Source: a virus. Taken from it: a stretch of DNA of 32,247 nt. The notes beneath the pieces were generated by a model. That model was given only the letters and a program-made list of their open reading frames with translations, searched no databases and was not told where the DNA came from. Location: the IMG/VR virus record IMGVR_UViG_3300042691_004428, positions 1 through 32,247 of that record. One strand, 5' to 3'. Of the stretch, positions 13,683-20,862 are shown piece after piece. Position 1 is the stretch's first letter; each line of letters opens with the position of its first letter. The position numbers and the translations under genes were made by a program.

Positions 13683-14764
13683 TGTACTGCATACTCCTTG
13701 TTTACTAGATCTCTACTGCATTTTTGCGAACACTCTACCCAGGTGTGCTCTGTGTCTTTCCAACCACAGGACAATTTTGACCATAGCTGATCTGTGGTAA
13801 TCTCTTCTAGACTGCGTGTGTGTAAATTCAATCTATCTCGATATCGCTGATGAAAACTGTCTTGGTATTTTATAGTTTTGGTGCCATGAGTCAATGTTGT
13901 ATACGGAAAACTGACCCAACTGCAAGGATGCAGCACACCGTCAGCACTGACATACAACCCGCGATTGCCAATTTCGCACATAGGAACTATAGGATCTTGA
14001 CCTTTACTGTCAATTATATCTTGATATCTAGCTAGATTATACGCTAGATAGTCGCCGTTGTCTTGCCTACGATGACTCAATGGTTTATAGATTCTGTGAT
14101 ATCGATGTGTGTCACTGACAAATTCTGGCCTTGGTTCCAAAGGATCCTGTTCGGCTTGATACGCTTGACCGTATTTACTGCCAAATTTGGTACTATGTGT
14201 CAGCTGTAAACCGTCGCAGCCCTGCTCACGTGCCAAATGTTCTATCAGGTCAAGGTGATCCTGATTGAAGCTGAACACGATAGTGGCCCAATTGATAAAG
14301 GCCTGACTTTCGCGACACATTGTCTGCATGCCTTGCATGATACTGTCCCAGTCGCTGTTACGGCGATATAGGTTATTGGTTTGTTGATCGTATCCGTCGA
14401 TGCTGAAGTTGACTGTGTCTCTGTCATTGAGAGTGAGAGCCAGTCGTTGCCACCATGCCAGTTTACGATAACTGCCGTTGGTTACTATGAACAGATGTAC
14501 ATCGGGATTGGTTTCTTTTAGATACTCCACTATGTCGTGAAACTGGCTGGCATAGATTGGATCGCCAACGTCGCCACACAATGTGATACGTTGAACTTGA
14601 CTGCGTAAAAAGTTCTGCGGAAAAAGTCGTTTAACAAAATCCAAGTCTAGTTCTTTGTTGATCCAGGGTGTGTCAGGCAATTCTGTGCGCGGACAACGGG
14701 GACATTGCAGTGTACACTTGCCACTGATTTCCAAATGCCAATGATAGTACTGCCAGTTAATCAT
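13667..14764 (-). CDS. Radical SAM protein with a SPASM/Twitch-like C-terminus
   Basis: A 365-residue protein. HLEISGKCTLQCPRCPR holds the CxxxCxxC cluster site (Cys17, Cys21, Cys24). The core continues with ITLCGDVGDPIYASQFHDIV, LFIVTNGSYRK and VNFSIDGYDQQTNNLYRRN, all typical of AdoMet radical enzymes. The C-terminal third has further cysteines (263, 281, 333, 345, 349), including VSADGVLHPCSWVSF and CSQKC, consistent with an auxiliary Fe-S cluster domain. SPASM enzymes modify peptides, proteins or carbohydrates; the substrate is unknown. I prefer ATG 14764, with GGAGA about 9 bases upstream and an 8-base overlap (ATGATTAA) with the dehydrogenase stop, over the TTG at 14800 with a 36-base extension. 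It is coupled to the dehydrogenase and the 191-residue gene. Confidence 0.88.
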   Translation of the reverse strand: MINWQYYHWHLEISGKCTLQCPRCPRTELPDTPWINKELDLDFVKRLFPQNFLRSQVQRITLCGDVGDPIYASQFHDIVEYLKETNPDVHLFIVTNGSYRKLAWWQRLALTLNDRDTVNFSIDGYDQQTNNLYRRNSDWDSIMQGMQTMCRESQAFINWATIVFSFNQDHLDLIEHLAREQGCDGLQLTHSTKFGSKYGQAYQAEQDPLEPRPEFVSDTHRYHRIYKPLSHRRQDNGDYLAYNLARYQDIIDSKGQDPIVPMCEIGNRGLYVSADGVLHPCSWVSFPYTTLTHGTKTIKYQDSFHQRYRDRLNLHTRSLEEITTDQLWSKLSCGWKDTEHTWVECSQKCSRDLVNKEYAVQWLTN

Positions 14765-15398
14765 GTGCCAGTCTCCAAAAGCTGCAATCAGTATCCGCAA
14801 CTGCTGCCAGTATACCTGTGGCAGCTTGTTCTGCAGTCAAACAGGGTTGATTGTAAAAATCAGGCTGGAATAGATCTGGTCGATCACGAAAACGATTGGC
14901 GTTGAAATTAGTGCGTGTAAGTCCAAGACAGACTTCTAGTATACGAGCATCAGGATAATCGCGAGCCAGTAGCTCGCCAAATGAACTCAATGCACGTTTA
15001 GTTAGACTGTAGGTTAGATCGTGTCCAGGATAGGCCTGATTGTTAGTGCTGGTAATATTTACCACACAGGCCCGTGGGTCGTTGGCCAGCAACTTTTGTA
15101 CCAGCAGCATGGGTGCTAGTAAATTGCAATTTACAATATCAATGACACTGTCGGCATCGTGTTTATCAAATGGTTGTTTGCCGTTGACATCGTGTGCCGC
15201 ACAGTTGATTAGACAATCAATCCCAGTAGGCATTTGATAGTTCTTGACAAACAAAGGAAAATCCAAGTCAAGTTCGGCGCGACTTGGAGCATGGTGTTGA
15301 ATACCTAGACCTGTCAACAACAAGCTGATCATTTGTCCCACACCACTGCTGGCACCGGTTAAAAATATATTTTTATACGGTATCTGTATCGGTGGCAT
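14757..15398 (-). CDS. Short-chain dehydrogenase/reductase
   Basis: A 213-residue SDR-family oxidoreductase. FLTGASSGVGQ (residues 12-22) is the TGxxxGxG nucleotide-binding loop, LINCAAHD is the NxA(A/G) element, and NITSTNNQAYPGHDLTYSLTK gives the catalytic Ser117, Tyr130 and Lys134. The arginine after the second strand (PSRAELD) hints at NADP(H) rather than NAD(H). It is somewhat shorter than the usual 250 residues, with a reduced substrate-binding loop. The substrate is unknown. It overlaps gp46 by 26 bases and the downstream radical SAM gene by 8. Coupling to radical SAM enzymes suggests a shared biosynthetic or modification pathway. Confidence 0.9.
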   Translation of the reverse strand: MPPIQIPYKNIFLTGASSGVGQMISLLLTGLGIQHHAPSRAELDLDFPLFVKNYQMPTGIDCLINCAAHDVNGKQPFDKHDADSVIDIVNCNLLAPMLLVQKLLANDPRACVVNITSTNNQAYPGHDLTYSLTKRALSSFGELLARDYPDARILEVCLGLTRTNFNANRFRDRPDLFQPDFYNQPCLTAEQAATGILAAVADTDCSFWRLAHD

Positions 15399-17142
15399 AG
15401 GATGTAAATCCGTTTTCTTTAATAACTTTTAGTATGTTATTGACGCGACCCATTAGTTCGTCTCTGTGGCTGACCAACCATACACTCTTGCGTCGATCTC
15501 TGGCTAGCTTTTTCAACAGTGCCAGGCTGTTTTCCACACCCGAACTATCCATGCCAGAATCAATCAGTTCGTCAATGAATAGTAGATTGATAGGATGATA
15601 CAGGCTTTCCCAAACATCACGGAATGCCCAACTCATACTTAGAATCAATCGGTTACGTTCACCACGACTGAGATTGTCAAAGTCCAGTTCGCGACCTAGT
15701 TCGGTAATTTCTACTGTGAGATCGTTCTGGAACACTACCTGATGCGGTAAGCCAATACGATCAAGATAGTGTGTGAGCCTACTGTTAAGATAACTTAGGT
15801 TCTGATCTATGATCTTTTTACGTATAAAACTGTCTTTGTTGGTCAACAGTTTGAGCAAAAACTCCTGATGATCCTGCAATCTAGTCAACTCGTTGATTAG
15901 ATCGTAGCTGATTTCGGCAATGGCTTCGGTTTCCATTTCGGCGATCTGATCAGTGTAAGGATCTACTTCGGAACGGCGTGACTCTAGATCTTTGCGCAGT
16001 GTTTCCAGGCTGTTTCTGTGATTCAATGCCTGTTCAAGATTGTCGTAGAACACACTGGGTGCGGTACCAAGCTCGCCTTGATCGTCCAGTTCATTCTGAT
16101 GCTCGCTGCGCTGTGTGTCATTGGTCAGCAGTTGCAGTGCAATTTCTTGCAGATCTTTTTGCTTTTTGTCTTTGACTGCATCAAGACTGTTATCGTGTAT
16201 TTCAGTGCCGCAGGCAAAACAACGATGTGACTGTATGTCTTCAATTTCTTTCTCTAGTTGTTTGCGCTGCTTGTCCAACTTGATGTCGTCTTGATTGATC
16301 TGTCTAATCCAACGATTACATTCATCTATGATGGCTTTCTTGGCATGAAACGCTTCGAGATCTCGGTGCGCTTGTATTTCTTGATCGATATCAATGTGTT
16401 CTAGGCTTTCTATGGCCTTGGTCAGTGCGTCACAATCTTCAGTTTGTTTCTTCTTCCACAGTGTTTGACGTTTTTTAATAGAGTCAATCTGTTCTTTGAT
16501 ACGCTGATTTGCATCCTGTGTGGCACGAATTCTAAATTCTTCTTGTGTGATTGCATCCTTGGTCTGTTTGTTTAGTTCTTTGATCTTTTCAGCACGTTCA
16601 CTGAGCATGGTTATGCCCAACAACTGTTCAATGATAGCACGTTGATCATTACTTTTCAAACTCAAGAACGGCTCTGTATAAGTGTTCAAGGCCAGAATAT
16701 GTTTGAACATATCGTGACTCAATCCTAGCACACGTTCTATAGCATCTTGGGTTTCTCTACTGTCACCTTGACTGTCGTCGGTGGCTTCTTGTTCGTGATT
16801 GTCTACGTAGAACTTTAGAGTGTTTGGTTTACGTCCGCGCTCGATTCGATAAGCACGACTGTCTACGTCAAACTCCAAACTGACCATCATCTGTTTGTTG
16901 TTGGTCTTGTTGATTAGATTGTCTTTGCGTATGTTGGTCAGTGCCTGGCCATAAAGTGCATAACTCAATGCATTGATAATGGTAGTCTTGCCTGTGCCGT
17001 TACGTGCGCCAGTATCGTCCCCGCCCAGGTCCAGATTTTGGCCTAGTACCAAAGTTAGGTCGTTACGTTGGAAGTCAATGCCCTGTGTGGCATTGCCCAC
17101 GCTCATAAAGTTTCTTACAGTTAGTTTTTTAATCGATATCAA
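15373..17142 (-). CDS. gp46: Recombination endonuclease subunit gp46 (SbcC/Rad50-like)
   Basis: A 589-residue SMC-like ATPase, partner of gp47 in end resection for recombination-dependent replication and host DNA breakdown. Walker A is GARNGTGKTT (45-54), the zinc hook is CFAC (308-311) in the middle of long coiled coils, the ABC signature is LSRGERNR (491-498), Walker B is LLFIDE (520-525), and the H-loop is WLVSHRDEL. Length is close to T4 gp46 (560). The only start before the conserved N-terminus is TTG 17142 (ISIKKLTVRNFMS), 9 bases after GGAG and overlapping the preceding stop by 14 bases. That weak start may hold its level down relative to gp47. Confidence 0.96.
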   Translation of the reverse strand: MISIKKLTVRNFMSVGNATQGIDFQRNDLTLVLGQNLDLGGDDTGARNGTGKTTIINALSYALYGQALTNIRKDNLINKTNNKQMMVSLEFDVDSRAYRIERGRKPNTLKFYVDNHEQEATDDSQGDSRETQDAIERVLGLSHDMFKHILALNTYTEPFLSLKSNDQRAIIEQLLGITMLSERAEKIKELNKQTKDAITQEEFRIRATQDANQRIKEQIDSIKKRQTLWKKKQTEDCDALTKAIESLEHIDIDQEIQAHRDLEAFHAKKAIIDECNRWIRQINQDDIKLDKQRKQLEKEIEDIQSHRCFACGTEIHDNSLDAVKDKKQKDLQEIALQLLTNDTQRSEHQNELDDQGELGTAPSVFYDNLEQALNHRNSLETLRKDLESRRSEVDPYTDQIAEMETEAIAEISYDLINELTRLQDHQEFLLKLLTNKDSFIRKKIIDQNLSYLNSRLTHYLDRIGLPHQVVFQNDLTVEITELGRELDFDNLSRGERNRLILSMSWAFRDVWESLYHPINLLFIDELIDSGMDSSGVENSLALLKKLARDRRKSVWLVSHRDELMGRVNNILKVIKENGFTSYATDTDTV

Positions 17143-17986
17143 ATCGTTTTACTCCATGTTGCTGCAATAGTGTAACAATTTCTTTGGTATTTGTAAACCA
17201 GTTAGCATAATCGTTTGCTGGTATTTCTACCTCTGTGAGCTGCCAGATGCTGTAGTTTACCACAGCCTGTGTCCATAAATCCGTGTACTCGGTTAGATCA
17301 ATATTGGAACCGTTGAACAAGGCCAATTTAATATTTCTGGCCACATCTAATGGTTCAAAATATTTGGCATTAGCAGCCCACCAGGTCTGATATAGGTCGT
17401 CAAAATCAGCAACTTCGTAACCATTCAAGAAAAACCAGCTGCGCAATAATCCATAATCTTCAAAGTAGTCAAGTCCTATATTCTGGCAGTAGTGTTTGCT
17501 ACGCCATGCATGTCTAAGCGGATGGTCACGCAGGTATAAAAAATACTTTTCTCGTCTGGCCCAGTCTGCATCAACAGGCCAGTCTGCGTCACCCAACGGC
17601 AATTGATCGTCTAGGCTTTGACGCATGGCTTTCACTATCAAAGTTTGTGCTATTATCGGCCAAGTGTACTCATCGTAGGTTACTCGTATAATGCTAGCGG
17701 TATTAAAATACTGTTGGAAACGTTCGCCTTCGTTGTTGATACCGTTGTCTATCAACACACAGTAGCGTTCTGGCCCGGTAAAATCAAATGCGTATTGTTC
17801 GGGATCGTGGAACCATTTGGGTGCCACTAAATCAAGACTGTGACTGTCGCCAGTGTCGCTGAGTTTGTAATTGGTGTTGTTGGGCCTGCAGAAATTTTGG
17901 CCATACACAGTGAGAATAGCATTTATGAAATGGCCAAAGCCGCCACTGGGATACCATACACAGGTAATAAGAGGATCATTAGTCAA
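17129..17986 (-). CDS. Hypothetical protein, possible sulfotransferase-like fold (paralogue A)
   Basis: A 285-residue protein starting TTG (no in-frame ATG nearby), 7 bases after the gp47 stop. Its N-terminus, ITCVWYPSGGFGHFINAILT, is a strand, a Gly-rich turn and a helix resembling the phosphate-binding start of sulfotransferases, although the canonical P-loop is not present. The rest is rich in W, Y and F (RREKYFLYLRDHPLRHAWRS, LLRSWFFLNGYEVADFDDLY). It shares this layout with the gene at 18994-19872 on the other side of gp47, so the two are probably ancient duplicates. Function is unknown; transfer of a group onto a phage or host molecule is a guess. Its stop overlaps the gp46 start. Confidence 0.6.
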   Translation of the reverse strand: MTNDPLITCVWYPSGGFGHFINAILTVYGQNFCRPNNTNYKLSDTGDSHSLDLVAPKWFHDPEQYAFDFTGPERYCVLIDNGINNEGERFQQYFNTASIIRVTYDEYTWPIIAQTLIVKAMRQSLDDQLPLGDADWPVDADWARREKYFLYLRDHPLRHAWRSKHYCQNIGLDYFEDYGLLRSWFFLNGYEVADFDDLYQTWWAANAKYFEPLDVARNIKLALFNGSNIDLTEYTDLWTQAVVNYSIWQLTEVEIPANDYANWFTNTKEIVTLLQQHGVKRFDID

Positions 17987-17993
17987 TGCTGTC

Positions 17994-19007
17994 TCATAGC
18001 GTTTGATATATTTTTAGCAGTAGATTGGGGTCATAGTGCTCGCTGTCAATTTTGCTGATTTGATCTGTGACAATTTGATCAACACTTTCAAATTTTATTT
18101 CTCCAGGTGCTAGATCTTCACCTACTTCAGCAGGCTTGCTAGGTATCAAAGCCATTTCTCTCAGCTTGTACTGCTGATAAAAAGTTTCTTTGATAAAATT
18201 AGCTTCTTCATAGCTGATATCGATGTCTAGTTCTACTCGCACATGCATCTTAGGGCGCAGCAATTCTGCATGATTATCAATGATATCACCCAGCTTGAGT
18301 ATGCGATAGAGTGGTTGATCTGGCCATGCATGAAACTCGGGCGGTTTGCCCCATTCGAGTATCATGCAGCCGCGTTTGTCATCGCCAGCATCGGCAAAGT
18401 TGTGCGGAAAGCAGTTGCCTATGTATGTGATATTTTTCTTCTGCTGTCTTAGATGGAAGTGACCGGAAAATACTGCATCAAAGTTGCCAAAGTGATCTAG
18501 TTTGAGTTCGCCATGGTCAGGCATTTCTACCATGGCATTCATGTAGAAATGTGGCAATTCAAAGTGCCCAAACATGTATTTGGCATTCAGTTTTGGTATG
18601 CGTTTATGATCGTCACCTACTAACCAAGGGGCCACAACAACATCACCGCTGTGTAGCCAATCATTACAAATGACCACATTCGGTAAATGTTTAGCCCACT
18701 CAACACTTTGCACATCACGCTTGTCGCGATAATATAAGTCGTGATTGCCAGGAATAAAAAACACACGATCGAAGTTGTCGTTGAGATGTTCCAAAGCACG
18801 GAGACTATAGTTAAGAGTGACAATATTGATACTAGCCCGATGGTTATGCCAATCTCCAAGAAAAAACGCTGTTTCACAGCCCTGTTCCTTTGCAAGTGAA
18901 GTTGCCCATTTAACAAAATCCAAACAGTCGTCATTGTGTAACTGACTGTTTGACTTTAGACCAAAATGGATGTCAGTAAAGATAACTGCTTTATTAAATA
19001 GGTTCAT
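17994..19007 (-). CDS. gp47: Recombination endonuclease subunit gp47 (SbcD/Mre11-like)
   Basis: A 337-residue metallophosphoesterase, essentially the length of T4 gp47 (339). All nuclease motifs are present: FTDIHFG (Asp12, His14), FLGDWHNHR (Asp52), FIPGNHDLY (Asn88, His89, Asp90), MFGHFELP (His148) and FSGHFHLR (His183, His185), which bind the two metal ions. The C-terminal 120 residues form the region that contacts gp46. It starts at ATG 19007, overlapping the upstream unknown gene by 14 bases. It is separated from its partner gp46 by one unknown gene. Together they act in DNA end processing for recombination-dependent replication. Confidence 0.96.
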   Translation of the reverse strand: MNLFNKAVIFTDIHFGLKSNSQLHNDDCLDFVKWATSLAKEQGCETAFFLGDWHNHRASINIVTLNYSLRALEHLNDNFDRVFFIPGNHDLYYRDKRDVQSVEWAKHLPNVVICNDWLHSGDVVVAPWLVGDDHKRIPKLNAKYMFGHFELPHFYMNAMVEMPDHGELKLDHFGNFDAVFSGHFHLRQQKKNITYIGNCFPHNFADAGDDKRGCMILEWGKPPEFHAWPDQPLYRILKLGDIIDNHAELLRPKMHVRVELDIDISYEEANFIKETFYQQYKLREMALIPSKPAEVGEDLAPGEIKFESVDQIVTDQISKIDSEHYDPNLLLKIYQTL

Positions 19008-19872
19008 GGTGTTTGTACGTTAAAGTTCTTAATGTTACACTATCTGTGGGGAACAAGTCAAGCCCATCACACCTTAGGTGATAGCCTTTCTGTCTCAATT
19101 GGTCTTGTATGTAGGCTTCGCTTACCAAACTCAACGGAGACCAGTGGTATACTCGATCGTTAACCACTGCTTCCACAATTGATTTACAAACATGATCGTG
19201 CTCTAGGAACTGCTGTTTGGACAGCATGATCTGGTGATAGTCTACCAAATCTGTTACAGGCCGCTGTGTGGACATTTTGGTAAAGGCAACTATGTTGGCC
19301 ACGGTATCGGTAAAATTGTACAACAGATCCCATACACTGACTGTCAGGCATTTGTCGTGCTGCCATCGATCTGGATGATACCATTCTACCTGAGATCGCC
19401 AGCTACCAAAAAGATAATAACTCATAAACTCTCGTTTGATCCATACAGCCACTTGGTCAATATCGGCATCAAGCTCGACCGGCCACGACTGTCGTAGTGT
19501 GTGCGCCAACTCGGTCTTGGTAACATGAGTATGCCACCAGTCGGTCCAGATCTTGCTGGTATAGTTGTTGATTACCAGCAGTTCACTGTCTGAGTCAGGG
19601 TAGAGATAGATCACACTATCAGCATGCTCACAGATTTTATTCATCTGCTGACTGAGACTGTCGGTACTGTGATCTTTGGGATGTACTCTTACCAAGCCAC
19701 TATTGGTATCCAACAGTTGTTTTACGGTAAGACTGATCTGGCGTGAAAACTGGTGGCTGCTACCTGTACTGGTAAATGGACTCACAATATCTTGACGGTG
19801 TGACAGTGTATCTAACACCCAGTTAAGATATGTGCCATAGCAGCCACCGCTATAGGCTATAGCAATCAGCAT
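18994..19872 (-). CDS. Hypothetical protein, possible sulfotransferase-like fold (paralogue B)
   Basis: A 292-residue protein starting MLIAIAYSGGCYGTYLNWVL, a strand-glycine-turn-helix motif equivalent to that of the gene at 17129-17986. Other shared features are a basic-aromatic central segment (WIKREFMSYYLFGSWRSQVEW) and a following DLLYNFTDTVANI helix. The N-terminal arrangement is reminiscent of P-loop sulfotransferases, but the PAPS-binding residues cannot be placed with confidence. There are no membrane segments. The start shares one base with the gp55 stop (TGATG), so translation is coupled to the sigma factor, and its end overlaps gp47. Function is unknown. Confidence 0.6.
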   Translation of the reverse strand: MLIAIAYSGGCYGTYLNWVLDTLSHRQDIVSPFTSTGSSHQFSRQISLTVKQLLDTNSGLVRVHPKDHSTDSLSQQMNKICEHADSVIYLYPDSDSELLVINNYTSKIWTDWWHTHVTKTELAHTLRQSWPVELDADIDQVAVWIKREFMSYYLFGSWRSQVEWYHPDRWQHDKCLTVSVWDLLYNFTDTVANIVAFTKMSTQRPVTDLVDYHQIMLSKQQFLEHDHVCKSIVEAVVNDRVYHWSPLSLVSEAYIQDQLRQKGYHLRCDGLDLFPTDSVTLRTLTYKHHEPI

Positions 19873-20753
19873 CAGTCACTGGGGTAGGTGATTGAAGCTG
19901 CACCTGGATCTTGATTCTTGTTGCTGTACTGTCTGGTCCAACTTGGATTCAACCCGTTCATTTCTAGTATGTCATCACGTATGTTTTGCATTTTCTTTTC
20001 AATGTTAAGAATACGTGTAAAACTGTTGGTAATAGCTGCGGTATAATATGCAAACGGATTTTGACTTTTTGATTCGTCAAATTGCAGACCAATTTGACTG
20101 AGTTGCAACAGAGCCTGCCCACGCATTTCTTCGTTGTAGGTGTAGCCACGCCAGTTTGAACGAGTTGCATAACGCTCGCACAACTTCATAAACATCTGTG
20201 CTAGATTACGTGTCATAGTACCGTGTTCTCGGCTGTAATGACCGCTTTCTAAATCGCCCTTCCAGTGACTGCGCCCTACGATAAATGGGTTTTTGTCTGC
20301 GTCAAGACGATAGTGTTCAAATGGCGGAAAGTTCACACGCACATGTGTGGAGTCCAACAACGGTTCCATGTCAACTGCTTCGTCAACTTCAACAATGTCT
20401 ACGTCCAATAGATCTCCCAATTGACTCTGTTGTTTTTTGCTCTTGGCAGTTTTTTTGGGTGCTTTGGGTATGTGGTCCCAGCAGGTAATTCTAAACACTA
20501 GTTCAGTGTGTGATATGTGTTTTTCATTGACTTCTTTGCCGGTTTCTTTGGTCAGTCTGGCTGCTCGATTGCGTCTGGCCTGTGCCACAGTACGCTGGTT
20601 AATCTTGCTTAGACCGGGTAAAATGATGTCGTATTCGTGATCGGTTTTACGATCTAGATACCAGCAATAGGTGTTCTTGCTTAGGTGTATTTCTTTTAGT
20701 ATGTCGCGGTTGTTTAGATAATTGGTTTTCTTTGCAGGTATGGGTTGATCCAT
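19872..20753 (-). CDS. gp55: Late transcription sigma factor gp55 with a long N-terminal region
   Basis: A 293-residue protein whose C-terminal part is plainly gp55, the phage sigma factor that directs host RNA polymerase to late promoters. Key segments are NLAQMFMKLCERYATRSNWR, GYTYNEEMRGQALLQLSQIG and the sigma-region-2-like QNPFAYYTAAITNSFTRILN, with EKKMQNIRDDIL after it. T4 gp55 is 185 residues. Here about 178 residues precede the core, with a helical N-terminus (NNRDILKEIHLSKNTYCWYL), a lysine-rich stretch (KAPKKTAKSKKQQ) and an acidic stretch (LDVDIVEVDEAVDMEP). ATG 20753 has a GGAG ribosome binding site 7 bases upstream. It is the first gene after a strong sigma70-type promoter. Confidence 0.93.
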   Translation of the reverse strand: MDQPIPAKKTNYLNNRDILKEIHLSKNTYCWYLDRKTDHEYDIILPGLSKINQRTVAQARRNRAARLTKETGKEVNEKHISHTELVFRITCWDHIPKAPKKTAKSKKQQSQLGDLLDVDIVEVDEAVDMEPLLDSTHVRVNFPPFEHYRLDADKNPFIVGRSHWKGDLESGHYSREHGTMTRNLAQMFMKLCERYATRSNWRGYTYNEEMRGQALLQLSQIGLQFDESKSQNPFAYYTAAITNSFTRILNIEKKMQNIRDDILEMNGLNPSWTRQYSNKNQDPGAASITYPSD

Positions 20754-20776
20754 TAATTTCTCCAGGAAGTCTATTT

Positions 20777-20804
20777 AGTATAGCAAGTTTTACAAGATTG
20801 TCAA
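20777..20804 (-). promoter_or_regulatory. Sigma70-type promoter for the gp55 operon
   Basis: On the minus strand, TTGACA (20804-20799) and TATACT (20782-20777) are separated by 16 bases, a perfect -35 and a one-mismatch -10 element. The predicted start is near 20770, about 17 bases before the gp55 ATG and just ahead of its ribosome binding site. It needs only host polymerase, as expected for an early promoter. No other promoter is evident within the next 10.5 kb of tightly packed genes. Confidence 0.75.
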
Positions 20805-20835
20805 CCTTTTACATAAACTAGGGCTATAATTTTTT

Positions 20836-20845
20836 CGGTAAATAC
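20836..20845 (+). promoter_or_regulatory. gp55-type late promoter for the baseplate genes
   Basis: CGGTAAATAC lies 17 bases before the tube cap ATG, with an AGGA ribosome binding site between. The identical ten bases recur before gp6, and nine of the ten before the tape measure gene. The TAAATA core matches the T4 late promoter. Confidence 0.7.
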
Positions 20846-20862
20846 AAGATACAGGAACTAAT

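Noticed and set aside
14765-14800. Longer N-terminus for the SPASM-type radical SAM protein starting at TTG 14800
   Set aside because: It would overlap the dehydrogenase by 44 bases from a weak start, while ATG 14764 has a good ribosome binding site and a standard short overlap.
20798-20830. Sigma70 promoter on the plus strand (TTGTCA ... TATAAT)
   Set aside because: The spacing is 21 bases, too long for a functional pair, and the same bases form a better-spaced promoter on the minus strand.
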